Source of the DNA: Trematomus loennbergii
Lineage: Eukaryota > Chordata > Actinopteri > Perciformes > Nototheniidae
Length of the DNA stretch: 64,000 nucleotides
Reading direction: 5' to 3'
Assembly: GCA_012861695.1 (NCBI GenBank)
Contig: JAAOOA010000591.1
Span: forward strand, 62,001 to 126,000
Part shown: positions 11,262 through 24,375 of the stretch, in pieces
Position numbering within the stretch: position 1 is the first letter of the stretch
How the letters are laid out: each line of letters opens with the position of its first letter
The notes under the pieces: generated by a model
The model's input: only the letters and a program-made list of their open reading frames with translations
Database searches by the model: none
Told to the model about the DNA's origin: nothing
Program-made: the position numbers and the translations under genes

Positions 11262-11751
11262 AGTGGACCTATCATGCTATATTTGAATAATATAGTGTAG
11301 GACCATACCTATATAAGGCATACTTATACTTTTTTTTTTTCAAAATACCAAACAGATCATGCATTTTAGCCATGCCTCATTTCGCTCAAATTGCACTTTT
11401 TTACCCCTGTTTTTGCAAGGGCTGATTCTGTGAGAACAGCACCATCTACAGGCCTGGCATATGTACTACAGCGTCTCCAGCGCTTTCGAACGGCAATGGC
11501 CGTGGCTGTCTCCTCCTGATTGGTGGAGTTGGCCCAATAGCCGTAGCGCCACCGTCCTGACGTCAGGACAGTGTTCAAATCTGGATCAGTTTTTATCAGA
11601 TCCGTTGCAGCCCCTTTTTTAGAGATTTGGGTATGGAGGAAAATAGAGAGGGTTGTGTTTTTCTGACACTTGGTGAGTTCCCTGGAACACCGGGGACACA
11701 TATTCATGTAGAAAAGACGTACAAAAGTGCATTTTGCATGATAGGTCCCCT
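11262..11751 (+). mobile_element. TTAA-type MITE, family D copy 1
   Basis: TTAA duplications are at 11258-11261 and 11752-11755. The terminal inverted repeats are AGTGGACCTATCATGC and GCATGATAGGTCCCCT. The length is 490 bp with no coding capacity. Copies at 34505-34989 and 59922-60406 are closely similar over the full length. Confidence 0.9.
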
Positions 11752-12146
11752 TTAAGGACTATTTATAGTAGTTTGAGTCATTTACCTTTTCACATTGCCT
11801 TACAAGTATATTATATATTACAGAAATCGTCCTCATAAATATATAATTTGTTGCTTTAATTACATTTCCTGGCAAAATTGAAAAGATTTACTGAAATGGG
11901 TGTGGGGAGAAACAGTTGAATGTCAAAGTATTACAGAAAATAATTACATGATTCACCACATAAAGGTTGCTCTTCACAAGACGTTCTTTCATAAAACGAG
12001 TTACATCAGTGCCCACGTGTTTGAGGAATGGACTCAGACTTTTACAACACAGCAAATCACAGCTGGAGGTGACCATACGTCTCCTCGAGAGGTTTAGTGC
12101 TTCATTACTCAGTAGGACGTCTTACAAGCTGAGCACTGTCCTACCC
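11752..12146. other. Intergenic, nothing recognised
   Basis: Short open frames on both strands overlap each other. No recognised element. Confidence 0.4.
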
Positions 12147-12249
12147 AGAGGTGGGAAGTAGTGGAGTACAAATACTTCGTTTCTGGTATCAGTACTTTAC
12201 TCCACTACTTATTTCTCTGACTTTTACTTTCTACTTCTTATATTTGAAC

Positions 12250-12868
12250 CCAAATACCTGTACTTTCTACTTCTTACATGTTGAACACAAATACCTGTAC
12301 TTTCTACTTCTTACATGTTGAACACAAATACCTGTACTTTCTACTTCTTACATGTTGAACACAAATACCTGTACTTTCTACTTCTCTCATGTTGAACACA
12401 AATACCTATACTTTCTACTTCTTACATGTTGAACACAAATACCTGTACTTTCTACTTCTTACATTTTGAACACAAATACCTGTACTTTCTACTTCTTACA
12501 TGTTGAACACAAATACCTGTACTTTCTACTTCTTACATGTTGAACACAAATACCTGTACTTTCTACTTCTTACATGTTGAACACAAATACCTGTACTTTC
12601 TACTTCTTACATGTTGAACACAAATACCTGTACTTTCTACTTCTTACATGTTGAACACAAATACCTGTACTTTCTACTTCTTACATTTTGAACACAAATA
12701 CCTGTACTTTCTACTTCTTACATGTTGAACACAAATACCTGTACTTTCTACTTCTTACATGTTGAACACAAATACCTGTACTTTCTACTTCTTACATGTT
12801 GAACACAAATACCTGTACTTTCTACTTCTTACATGTTGAACCCAAATACCTGTACTTTCTACTTCTTA
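12250..12868 (+). repeat. 37-bp minisatellite (about 17 units) inside family A element
   Basis: It has the same unit as at 8336-8576 and is expanded about 2.5-fold relative to that copy. Most units read ACACAAATACCTGTAC. The variants are ACATTTTG for ACATGTTG and CTATAC for CTGTAC. Confidence 0.95.
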
Positions 12869-13147
12869 CATTTTCCAAACAGGCTGGTTCCTTTAGTTTG
12901 AATGTGTGTTTGGTGCGTGATCATTATTATTTAGAGTCATTGCGTGCCTATTGATTTGAACACGATCCGTGTATCCATCATTTCCTGGTCTTCTCTAAAG
13001 AAGAGGGACCAATGAAAACGTTGTCATGTTGCCGTTGTTCAGCATGGAAACATTCATTAGCTAACAATGACATTATTGTTCTATTCATATAAAGGGAGGT
13101 CAGGTACTCTTTAAAACAGCTGCTAGTTATGGGTACTTTTTAATTAA

Positions 13148-14317
13148 AGGTGGGGTATGTAATTTATTTCAGAAACACTTTTTGTTATATTCCATGGAAT
13201 GCTCTTAACATCCCGATAGCAATGAATATATTAAATGCTTTGACAATAAATACATACAAAAATTCATCTGTGGAAGCCGTAGCGCTGTAAAAAGCACGAC
13301 CAATCATTTTAGCCGGCCCGGCTAAAGCCCCGGCCACACGAGGACGATAACGCAAACGGACCGCAATCGTTATCAAAAAAGTCTTCCGTCCACACGCAAC
13401 AGGCACCAGAAACGTGTCCGTTCACACGAGCCCGCTCGAAAGCGCTGGAGACGCTGTAGTACATATGCCAGGCCTGTAAGTGGCGCTGTAGTCTGCCACA
13501 AAAGCAGCGAAGAAGACTTCCCGCTCATGGTTGCCCTTCTGTTTATTCTCCGCTGTGGACGCTCTGGCTCTTTTTCTCCCTACCCGAGGCAAGCGTTTGC
13601 TCCTGCTGATGTAATTCTCTCCGGTAGTCCACCAGCAGATGACAAACACCCACCTCTCCGCCTCTTCCAAGGGACGAGGGGACCGTGCGGCGGAGTTTCA
13701 GTTAGATTTTCTTTCGTCGGTCAACATGTCCGTTAAAGTTGAAATCTTCCGGACAAAATTAGAAAAGTGCCGGTCAGAGGTCTTCTTTATTATTTATTGA
13801 GCTTTAAAACAAATTGATAACGACTCTATATAATATATAAGAATACAAATCGGAGCCTCTCTTTTCCTCCCCCTCTTCTGAGAGCCCAGCAGCTGATCTC
13901 TGAGCAGGAGAGGGAGAGGCGGGGCTATTGCTTCATCGTTATCAGGACATGATCGTATAGGCGTAAACACGGAGCCGTTTGCCCCCCCCAGAGCGTTTCC
14001 ACCCACCTTGGGACCCGTTATCGTTTTCTGCGTTTCCATCTCGGCCTTGTGTGGCCGAACCGTCTATCTGATAGTGAACTGTAGCAGATACGACCGTTAT
14101 CGTCCTCGTGTGGCCGGGGCTTAAAATAACTGGATGGCCTACCTGCCTGTCAGCCTTCCATCTGTGCACAAACTTATCTCGTGCCCTCATTGGTCATGTG
14201 CGCGTTCGTGTGTGTTGGAGGAGGGGCTCTGGAAGGAAGTGGCAGATTTTCTCCGGCTGTGTATTTTCAAATTCTAGCGATCTCGAGCTGGTTTCTCCAA
14301 AATGACCTACCCTACCT
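13148..14317 (+). mobile_element. TTAA-type MITE, family B copy 1, split by family C
   Basis: The ends are AGGTGGGGTA and TACCCTACCT, flanked by TTAA at 13144-13147 and 14318-14321. Its two halves match the uninterrupted copies at 42795-43166 and 48906-49260 on either side of a 796-bp insertion at GGCCCGGCTAA/AATAACTGG. Confidence 0.9.
13326..14121 (+). mobile_element. Family C element (PIF/Harbinger-like MITE), innermost of the nest
   Basis: The perfect inverted ends begin AGCCCCGGCCACACGAGG and extend to GACGATAACG (about 28 bp). The flanks are a 3-bp duplication TAA (13323-13325 and 14122-14124), confirmed by the empty site CGGCTAAAATAAC in other family B copies. A 3-bp TAA duplication is typical of PIF/Harbinger. 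No transposase frame is present. Positions 13436-13489 share about 50 bp with family D. Confidence 0.8.
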
Positions 14318-14454
14318 TTAAGTACATTTCGAAGTCTTTCCTTTTACTTGAGTAAAGAAGTTTAGTCAGTACTTCTACTTTTACCAGAGTATCTTTAAAC
14401 ACGAGTATCTGTACTTCTACTTGAGTAAAGGATGTGTGTACTTTTGATCTCTGG

Positions 14455-15251
14455 TAGGCTACTGATGAAGTTACATAACGGCCACCAGTCAGCAAGTCAC
14501 AGCTCTGATCCGACACCTCATTAAAGTCTGCAGCATCTTTCAAAACCTCCACGCGGTCTCACTCCAAACCTCTAAATTACTGCATTCAATTGCCTGAATA
14601 TGTGGTATTAGACAGACTCTGAACTCCGGGCTGAGGCTTTAATAAACGGACCCACATCCTGCAGCATATTTAGACTCTGAAAACTCTGCAGCCAAATTGT
14701 CACGTCATGCTGGATAAAGCTGTCGAGTTTCCTGGAATGGTTAAACGCGGCATAGCGGGCATGAATACAAATTATAGCCTTAAATGTTATTGATTCAAAA
14801 TTAATCAGGAAAGGTTTAATACGGAAGAGAGAGTCGGTCAAACGAGGCACTGCTTCTTACAATTGTAGATGAATTTTGGTCTTACTGTAAGTTAGGGTGT
14901 TTGGTCTCTTTCGAATATTTGTATTAGGAAGCACAGGTACAGCAGAAATACTGACTCCTGTGGGGGCGATATCACGCTTCATTTGAGATATTTAACTATA
15001 GAAAATATGCAAAACAGCTGAGTAATAACACGCTAAAAACCACATCAATTACAACATACACAGAAGTAAATAAAACATTATAAATACAATAGAAGAAAAA
15101 AGCGAATTAATGACAAGGTAAATAGTAAAATAAAAACAGATACATAAAAAGGCAGATCATCTAAGGTGTAAATATACCAGAAATCCAGAATCCTTGTAAT
15201 TGAATAATAATACATTTGATTTTTAAAGCACCTTTCATTACTAAAAGCAAT
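14455..15251. other. Intergenic, nothing recognised
   Basis: AT-rich sequence with short open frames and no recognised repeat or exon. Confidence 0.4.
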
Positions 15252-16820
15252 CCCCTGGTCTCCCAGCTGTGTGCGTCACTCTTTAGTGTCCCCTGGTCTG
15301 CCAGCTGTGTGCGTCACTCTTTAGTGTCCCTGGTCTCCCAGCTGTGTGCGTCACTCTTTAGTGTCCCCTGGTCTCCCAGCTTTGTGCGTCACTTTTTAGT
15401 GTCCCCTGGTCTCCCAGCTGTGTGCGTCACTCTTTAGTGTCCCCTAGTCTCCCAGCTGTGTGCGTCACTTTTTAGTGTCCCCTGGTCTCCCAGCTGTGTG
15501 CGTCACTTTTTAGTGTCCCCTGGTCTCCCAGCTGTGTGCGTCACTCTTTAGTGTCCCCTGGTCTCCCAGCTGTGTGTGTCACTCTTTAGTGTCCCCTGGT
15601 CTCCCAGCTGTGTGCGTCACTTTTTAGTGTCCCCTGGTCTCCCAGCTGTGTGCGTCACTTTTTAGTGTCCCCTGGTCTCCCAGCTGTGTGCGTCACTCTT
15701 TAGTGTCCCCTGGTTTCCCAGCTGTGTGTGTCACTCTTTAGTGTCCCCTGGTCTCCCAGCTGTGTGCGTCACTCTTTAGTGTCCCCTGGTCTCCCAGCTG
15801 TGTGTGTCACTCTTTAGTGTCCCCTGGTCTCCCAGCTGTGTGCGTCACTCTTTAGTGTCCCCTGGTCTCCCAGCTGTGTGCGTCACTCTTTAGTGTCCCC
15901 TGGTCTCCCAGCTGTGTGTGTCACTTTTTAGTGTTCCCTGATCTCCCAGCTGTGTGCGTTACTCTTTAGTGTCCCCTGGTCTCCCAGCTGTGTGCGTCAC
16001 TCTTTAGTGTCCCCTGGTCTCCCAGCTGTGTGCGTCACTCTTTAGTGTCCCCTGGTCTCCCAGCTTTGTGCATCACTTTTTAGTGTCCCCTGGTCTCCCA
16101 GCTGTGTGCGTCACTCTTTAGTGTCCCCTAGTCTCCCAGCTGTGTGCGTCACTCTTTAGTGTCCCCTGGTCTCCCAGCTGTGTGCGTCACTTTTTAGTGT
16201 CCCCTGGTCTCCCAGCTGTGTGCGTCACTCTTTAGTGTCCCCTGGTCTCCCAGCTGTGTGTGTCACTCTTTAGTGTCCCCTGGTCTCCCAGCTGTGTGCG
16301 TCACTTTTTAGTGTCCCCTGGTCTCCCAGCTGTGTGCGTCACTCTTTAGTGTCCCCTGGTCTCCCAGCTGTGTGTGTCCACTCTTTAGTGTCCCCTGGTC
16401 TCCCAGCTGTGTGCGTCACTTTTTAGTGTCCCCTGGTCTCCCAGCTGTGTGCGTCACTCTTTAGTGTCCCCTGGTCTCCCAGCTGTGTGCGTCACTCTTT
16501 AGTGTCCCCTGGTCTCCCAGCTGTGTGCGTCACTCTTTAGTGTCCCCTGGTCTCCCAGCTGTGTGCATCACTCTTTAGTGTCCCTGGTCTCCCAGCTGTG
16601 TGCGTCACTCTTTAGTGTCCCCTGGTCTCCCAGCTGTGTGCGTCACTCTTTAGTCCCCTGGTCTCCCAGCTGTGTGCGTCACTCTTTAGTGTCCCCTGGT
16701 CTCCCAGCTGTGTGCGTCACTCTTTAGTGTCCCCTGGTCTCCCAGCTGTGTGCGTCACTCTTTAGTGTCCCCTGGTCTCCCAGCTTTGTGCGTCACTCTT
16801 TAGTGTCCCCTGGTCTCCGT
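15252..16820 (+). repeat. 38-bp minisatellite (about 41 units)
   Basis: The unit contains CCCCTGGTCTCCCAGCTG and TGTGCGTCACTCTTTAGTGT. Units differ mainly at CTCTTT or CTTTTT and at TGTGCG or TGTGTG. A few have lost one or two bases (at about 15330, 16585 and 16652). The same unit forms the arms of the foldback element at 56.6-58.6 kb. Confidence 0.95.
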
Positions 16821-17060
16821 TGTATTTTGAGCTGCGCATGTTTCCTCAAGTTGCTGAATGTTCTCTAAACGCTGCATGTGTTGTGAAGTTGCTGCAGATG
16901 TTACTTCATTGGTTTTTGGAACATTTGTGTTTTATATTTGCACGTTTCTGAAGTTGCAGAGCGTTCCTCCCAATGGAAACGTTGTGGCCCGTTGTTGCGT
17001 GTTTCCACCTGTCGGCCACCGTAGGTTTGAGTATAAAAAACAGATTGTTCTGTTTCTCAG
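16821..17060 (+). mobile_element. Flank of the 38-bp array shared with the foldback element
   Basis: TCTCCGTTGTATTTTGAGCT, AACGCTGCATGTGTTGTGAAG and CCCGTTGTTGCGTGTTTCC match 58405-58590 and, inverted, 56650-56840. This locus is one arm of the same element family without the inverted partner. Confidence 0.7.
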
Positions 17061-17910
17061 AAAGGGGAAATTACAGAAACAAATGACACCATCACTACAT
17101 TTTAAATTCCAGTTCGCCTGCCTTCACGCTCTCTGTGAAATCACTCAAAATGTTTTCAGTTGTAGACACTGTAACACAAACCTCAAACGCCCCTCTTGGA
17201 AAGCACAACCATTACGCTGGAAGATTGATGATGCGTGCACAAGGTTTCTCAGAGTACAATGGCCTGACTGAAACAACAATGTGGTTTCAGTGTCTCACTA
17301 CATTTCTCAGCATTAAGCGAGGGAACGTAATGTAAGCCCCCGCGAAGTTGATTGTTTTGCCATATGTAAACTGTGAGTTCACCCTCGGACTCTCCAGCTG
17401 CTGCTTCAGTCACACACACAGCTGGATGTGTTCACACTCCACCTCATCGAGTGTCTCACCTACACACATCATCTCTCGCCGTAATCTTCATATAGAAACC
17501 TGACACCGAGTCGGCCTCTCTGCTCTGGAAATCTCTTCTTGTTTTTCTGACCTTCCTCCGTCTCCTTTTACTCTTCAGCCACACTAGCAGCATGTCAGAC
17601 CACAACTTGGATCCAGACTGAAATATCTCAACAACCATCGGATAGATTGGACATTTTGTGCAGGCACTCGTGTTCCCCAGAGGATGAATCCTTAAGTGAT
17701 CCTCTGACTTCTCCTCTTGCGTGAGAGAATGGGTTTAGCGCGCAACTTTTGGATGGATTTCCACAGAAGTTGGTACATACATGTTCCCTTAGGATGAAGT
17801 GATTTCTTAGTGTTCTAATTCTTCTAATACGTATGTTATGACGAATACTTGCACAACTAATGAGATTACCATCAGCCTCCTCAGCTCAATGTGCTATAAA
17901 GATGTGAGCA
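17061..17910. other. Intergenic, no gene supported
   Basis: Open frames 16858-17271 and 17135-17335 partly overlap the repeat flank and look like chance frames. Nothing else recognised. Confidence 0.4.
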
Positions 17911-18239
17911 TAGGGCTGCTCGATTATGGCAAAAATCATAATCTCGATTATTTGGGTCAATAATTGATATCATGATTATTAAAAACGATTATCCATTTAC
18001 TTTGAAAACATCAATTTATTGGGAAAAAAAAAATGTGAACAGTATGTTTTTAACAGTTGATTACCCTGAACTTTAAGTTTATTCAACTGAAAAACCAATA
18101 AAAAGAAATGTAATTTAAAAAAAAAAAAAAAGTATATAATAATAAAAAAATAATCGTTTTATTTAGATTACGTTGTTTTCGTATCGTTGCAAGCCATAAT
18201 CGTAATTGCGATTAAAATACGATTAATTGAGCAGCCGTA
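17911..18239 (+). mobile_element. hAT-type MITE with perfect 8-bp duplication
   Basis: The ends TAGGGCTGCTCGATTA and, reverse-complemented, TACGGCTGCTCAATTA are inverted repeats. The flanks are TGTGAGCA at 17903-17910 and the identical TGTGAGCA at 18240-18247. The 329-bp body has repeated ATAATCG and CGATTAT motifs that give extra internal pairing. Confidence 0.9.
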
Positions 18240-18247
18240 TGTGAGCA

Positions 18248-18582
18248 TACAAGCAATACTGACAGTAGTACTAATAATGCACTATACAATGAAATCTTGC
18301 CAAGTATATTTGTCTAATATCTAGTCAGAATATGTCTTTACATTTTATATAAGACCTAATAACTTAAGAAGTGATAATGCAAGGAGATATAGTGTCTTGT
18401 GTTTAGACAATGCATCTTACATGTCTTGTTAAGACTCTTGGAAACATCTTATCTTGAGTTGTCTCTCAGATTAAACAGATGATGTCACAAGTTAGTTTTT
18501 TGGTTTGGCTCATCTTAAACTCTCCGTCATTTCAGATCCCGCCTTCCTCCAGGCTCTTGCAATCAGCCCACTCCCCTTACCT
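18248..18582. other. Intergenic, partly LTR-like at the right end
   Basis: AT-rich sequence. From about 18530 it changes to a CCTCC-rich segment that seems to continue on the other side of the MITE at 18583-18971. Confidence 0.35.
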
Positions 18583-18971
18583 GGGTGTTTCTCAATCGCG
18601 AGTACGCTTGCTTGGTAGCACATGTCTGCCGAGCATCTTGCTTCAGAAGCGAGTCAAGAATACTTCCTGGCATTCGGAAAACAAAGAGTGGAACAGGCTA
18701 GCAAGTGTGCAGGTGTGTGTCATATGAGAGGCCCGCCTTACATCTTCCGCCACAGATTTGGGGAAATTGGTCCGTGCGCAAAGCGTTGTGGGATTTTAAG
18801 ACCGCGGAGTCTACTCATGTGCAGCCTCGATATTTCTCCAAACGGAGTACGCCGGGCTCGGTAGATTTCCAAGTATGCTGGAGATTGGAACAGTACTTCG
18901 GCGGCACTCGATGACGTAGTATGCTTGAAATAGTGGCTCTGAAGCAGCTTTACTCGCGATTGAGAACACCC
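18583..18971 (+). mobile_element. MITE with long inverted ends
   Basis: GGGTGTTTCTCAATCGCG and, at the right end, CGCGATTGAGAACACCC form an inverted repeat of about 20 bp with one indel. The length is 389 bp. The duplication is unclear (CCT or CTG around both ends), so the superfamily is unresolved. Confidence 0.75.
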
Positions 18972-19330
18972 CTGGTCTCCCCAGCCCTTCCCCTCACCTG
19001 CTACTCATTCCCTCATTACTCCACAGTAATCTACCACCTCACTCTCACTTTTTCCTCTGCCAGAGTGTCTGTCTATTCTGCCAAGCTCTCCAGTGTTTGA
19101 TTATCTCTTGCCTAGTTACCTGTCCTGCCCGGTTTTGACCCCTGCCTGCCTGCCTGTTGTCGGACCTCAAGTTTCCTGCCTGCCCCTAATTGGATGTGTT
19201 TGCCTGACTGCTGGATTTCCTGGTTTTGACCCTGCCTGTCCCTGACCTGATTAAACTGACATTCTGAACACTGGTTGTATCTGTGTCGTGCTATTGGGTT
19301 CTGATCTGTACCTGTGAGCGTGACGGATGA
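18972..19330 (+). mobile_element. Probable LTR-retrotransposon remnant (LTR-like)
   Basis: Pyrimidine-rich sequence with CCTGCCTGCCTGCCTG, CCTGATTAAACTGACATT and a terminal GAGCGTGACG resembles LTRs of fish Gypsy-type elements. The MITE at 18583 may have inserted into it. No coding part of a retroelement is present. Confidence 0.4.
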
Positions 19331-20411
19331 GCTTAGCTTCTGTGGTATTTGTAAAAGATGGATCATCTTGTTTCAAGAAATACATCTAAGTTGATTTTAG
19401 AAAACACATTTTTACCAGAAAATCCCCAACTAACAGAAAACAGAAAACTTTTGAGCATTTCTGGCTGATTTTCTAACACAACATTTCCTGATTCTGGTAA
19501 AATACAGTTCACAATAAGGTTTCCCAGCCAATTACAAGATCTGATTTATCTAAGTATCCCGTCTTATTTTAAGAAATCCTACCAAGCTCATTTTTATTTG
19601 TTCTATTGGCAGATTTCTTACTTATTACAGGCGAAAACACCTTGTTTTTATTATTATTTGACTTAATTTTGGAGCCGCATTTGTTCCAGTGTGCAGACTC
19701 TAGCAGTCTGAGTGATATTAGGTCATTTCTAAGAAAAAGAAGAAAATATTTAATTGCAGCCAATTATAATAAATCCATTATTACATTTTTTTAAATCTCT
19801 TCAATCGTTTCCTGTCTGTTCTGTTTTCATTTTTTAAATGTCTTTCTTTTTCTTAAAATTATCCTTATATATATATATTTTTTTTTTTGTATCTGGATTG
19901 TCTTTGCTTTACCTTTAACATTTTGAAAGTATTGACTTCTTCTTCGGATCAATAGAGATACAAAGTATTTGAATTGTTATTATTATTCTGATCCATATAT
20001 TTCATAATATCTCCACTATTTATCTCTCATTGTTCAACATATATTGTTTCCATTATTGTTGAAGCTGTTACCATTTTTGATAGAAAAATACCTATTTCTT
20101 TTGGAAGTGAATACTTATTTTTGTACGATGTGTTGTCGAACCCATCGTACAAATGAAGACAGAATGTCCACATTTGAGGGGAATATTCGTGTCAAGGATG
20201 AAAAAAGTGAGCCAAGAACAGAGTTCAAAACTTCTCTTATGAGGGTCGTAAAGGAGGTGTGAATGTCAGTTTTTTGGAACTACAGAAAAGGTTGAGAACA
20301 GTCTCAAACCTGACGGTGTGTGAGCAGCAGACGCTCTGACGAAGACTCGTTTCCTCTCCTGAACACATCTCTCATTTGACTCACAAGGACTCCTCATATA
20401 GCAAGTATTAA
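19331..20411. other. Intergenic, nothing recognised
   Basis: AT-rich sequence with chance frames. No repeat, exon or RNA gene recognised. Confidence 0.4.
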
Positions 20412-21234
20412 GGTCCCCTATTATACTGTTTCTCATCAATATAGTAAAGGTCTCAGATATATCCAGAGCCTGTCTCTGATTGGCTGAAACACCAACAGAT
20501 CATTGCAGCATCCCATAATCCCCTCTGTTTCAGCCCTGTTTCCAAGTGCTGATTCTCTGTCTGTTACTTTAGATGAAAATAAGGAGCCCCTCCCCACGCC
20601 CCTCTGAGAGACATTTGGTTACAAAGAATCTTGTTCCTGAAACTTTCAGAGTCTCTTTCCACAGAGGGGACACATGTTGATGTAGAAGAGACATGAAGAA
20701 GAGGGGACACATGTTGATGTAGAAGAGACATGAAGAAGAGGGGGCACATGTTGATGTCGAAGAGACATGAAGAAGAGGGGACACATGTTGATGTAGAAGA
20801 GACATGAAGAAGAGAGGACACATGTTGATGTGGAAGAGACATGAAGAAAGGGGACACATGTTGATGTAGAAGACATGAAGAAGAGGGGCACATGTTGATG
20901 TCGAAGAGACATGAAGAAGAGGGACACATGTTGATGTAGAAGAGACATGAAGAAGTGGGGACACATGTTGATGTAGAAGAACATGAAGAAGAGGGGACAC
21001 ATGTTGATGTAGAAGAGACATGAAGAAGAGGGGACACATGTTGATGTAGAAGACATGGAAAAGAGGGGACACATGTTGATGTAGAAGAGACATGAGAAGA
21101 GGGGACACATGTTGATGTAGAAGAGACATGAAGAAGAGGGGACACATGTTGATGTAGAAGAGACATGGAAAAGAGGGGACACATGTTGATGTAGAAGAGA
21201 CATGAAGAAGTGGATTTTGCATAATAGGTGACTT
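20412..21234 (-). mobile_element. TTAA-type MITE, family E copy 1, with subterminal VNTR
   Basis: TTAA is at 20408-20411 and 21235-21238. The ends GGTCCCCTATTATAC and GCATAATAGGTGACTT are imperfect inverted repeats. The first 230 bp (CCAGAGCCTGTCTCTGATTG, then GGAGCCCCTCCCCACGC) match copy 2 at 30608-31773 in opposite orientation. The rest is a 37-bp array. Confidence 0.85.
20655..21215 (-). repeat. 37-bp minisatellite in family E (about 15 units)
   Basis: The unit contains GGGGACACATGTTGATGTAG and AAGAGACATGAAGAAGA. Families D and E share the subterminal GGGGACACAT...ATGTAGAA motif, so the unit is an amplified transposon end. Units lose 1-5 bases often, so all three frames stay open by chance. 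Confidence 0.95.
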
Positions 21235-21748
21235 TTAAACCATGTCTCCAGGATGTGGAGGACAACACACACCTCCAGCTTGTTTACACAGTTTGAACAT
21301 TGTGCTCCATTGAGTCCAGGTCTCTCATTAATCCTCATAGTTCTGGCACGTTGACACCGAGCGAGTCTGGACCTGAGAGGTCGGCCGTGCGGTGGGAAGA
21401 AACTCAGAACTCAAAGTGGGAGAGAGCACACTGGGTCATTTGTGCAGATCCTCAGGAGTGACAGAGCGCATGAAAAATGCAAGAATCACCGTCTGAAATG
21501 TTTCCGGCGGTGCATTTATTGTGCATATTGAATGTGGAATCACATCTGAAGAGACTCCTCTGACAAACATTAACTCTGTATTCATTGAAGAGAACATTCA
21601 TTATTGCAGATGAATATATTTACTGTGCTGGAGTGCAACTATTTAACTTTGCAAAAATTGGCTTGTTAAAAGATCTGCTGCATAACCACAGCCTGCAGAA
21701 AACATACATTCATGCCTTGATCCGTTTCAAACTGGTGCCATGAATTAA
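21235..21748. other. Intergenic, nothing recognised
   Basis: No exon or repeat recognised between the family E element and the family F element that follows. Confidence 0.4.
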
Positions 21749-22680
21749 AGAGGCCTTGTTTGTGTTTTCCCTTTCATGTGATAGGTTGTTATGCATGTAC
21801 ATGGTCTGCAAAGAATAACATCTCTCCCACACTACTGAACATCAGCAGGAGAGGACTCTTTAAAGTAGAGACACTACATACTGATATACACCTGAACATC
21901 AGCAGGAGAGGACTCTTTAAAGTAGAGACACTACATACTGATATACACCTGAACATCAGCAGGAGAGGACTCTTTAAAGTAGAGACACTACATACTGATA
22001 TACACCTGAACATCAGCAGGAGAGACTCTTTAAAGTAGAGACACTACATACTGATATACACCTGACATCAGCAGGAGGGACTCTTTAAAGTAGAGACACT
22101 ACATACTGATATACACCTGAACATCAGCAGGAGAGGACTCTTTAAAGTAGAGACACTACATACTGATATACACCTGAGCATCACAGGAGAGGACTCTTTA
22201 AAGTAGAGACACTACATACTGATATACACCTGAACATCAGCTGGAGAGGACTCTTTAAAGTAGAGACACTACATACTGATATACACCTGAGCATCAACAG
22301 GAGAGGACTCTTTAAAGTAGAGACACTACATACTGATATACACCTGAACATCAGCAGGAGAGGACTCTTTAAAGTAGAGACACTACATACTGATATACAC
22401 CTGAACATCAGCAGGAGAGGACTCTTTAAAGTAGAGACACTACATACTGATATACACCTGAACATCAGCAGGAGAGGACTCTTTAAAGTAGAGACACTAC
22501 ATACTGATATACACCTGAACATCAGCAGGAGAGGACTCTTTAAAGTAGAGACACTACATACTGATATACACCTGAACATCAGCAGGAGAGGACTCTTTAA
22601 AGTAGAGACACTACATACTGATATACACCTGAACATCAGCAGGAAGGACTCTTTAAAGTAGAGACACTACATACTGATAT
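21749..22680 (+). mobile_element. Family F element copy with 57-bp array 2 (about 15 units)
   Basis: TTAA at 21745-21748 is followed by the family F start (AGAGGCCTTGTTTGTG, ATGTACATGGTCTGCAAAG). From about 21835 come 57-bp units in the orientation opposite to array 1. Several units have lost one base. The array stops inside a unit at 22680, and no right end of the element was found. Confidence 0.8.

Positions 22681-24375
<1,695 letters not shown>

Larger units (their letters stand above)
12147..14454 (+). mobile_element. Family A element interrupted by nested family B and C elements
   Basis: The left part (12147-13147) and right part (14318-14454) together align with the uninterrupted copy at 8198-8987. 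The break falls after GGGTACTTTTTA, which at 8831-8843 runs straight into CTGAAGTACATTTC. The interruption is the family B element at 13148-14317. The left part carries a 37-bp array of about 17 units. Confidence 0.85.

Noticed and set aside
15252..16820. CRISPR-like appearance of regularly spaced repeats
   Set aside because: The units are directly adjacent with no unique spacers, and the genome is a vertebrate. These are minisatellites.
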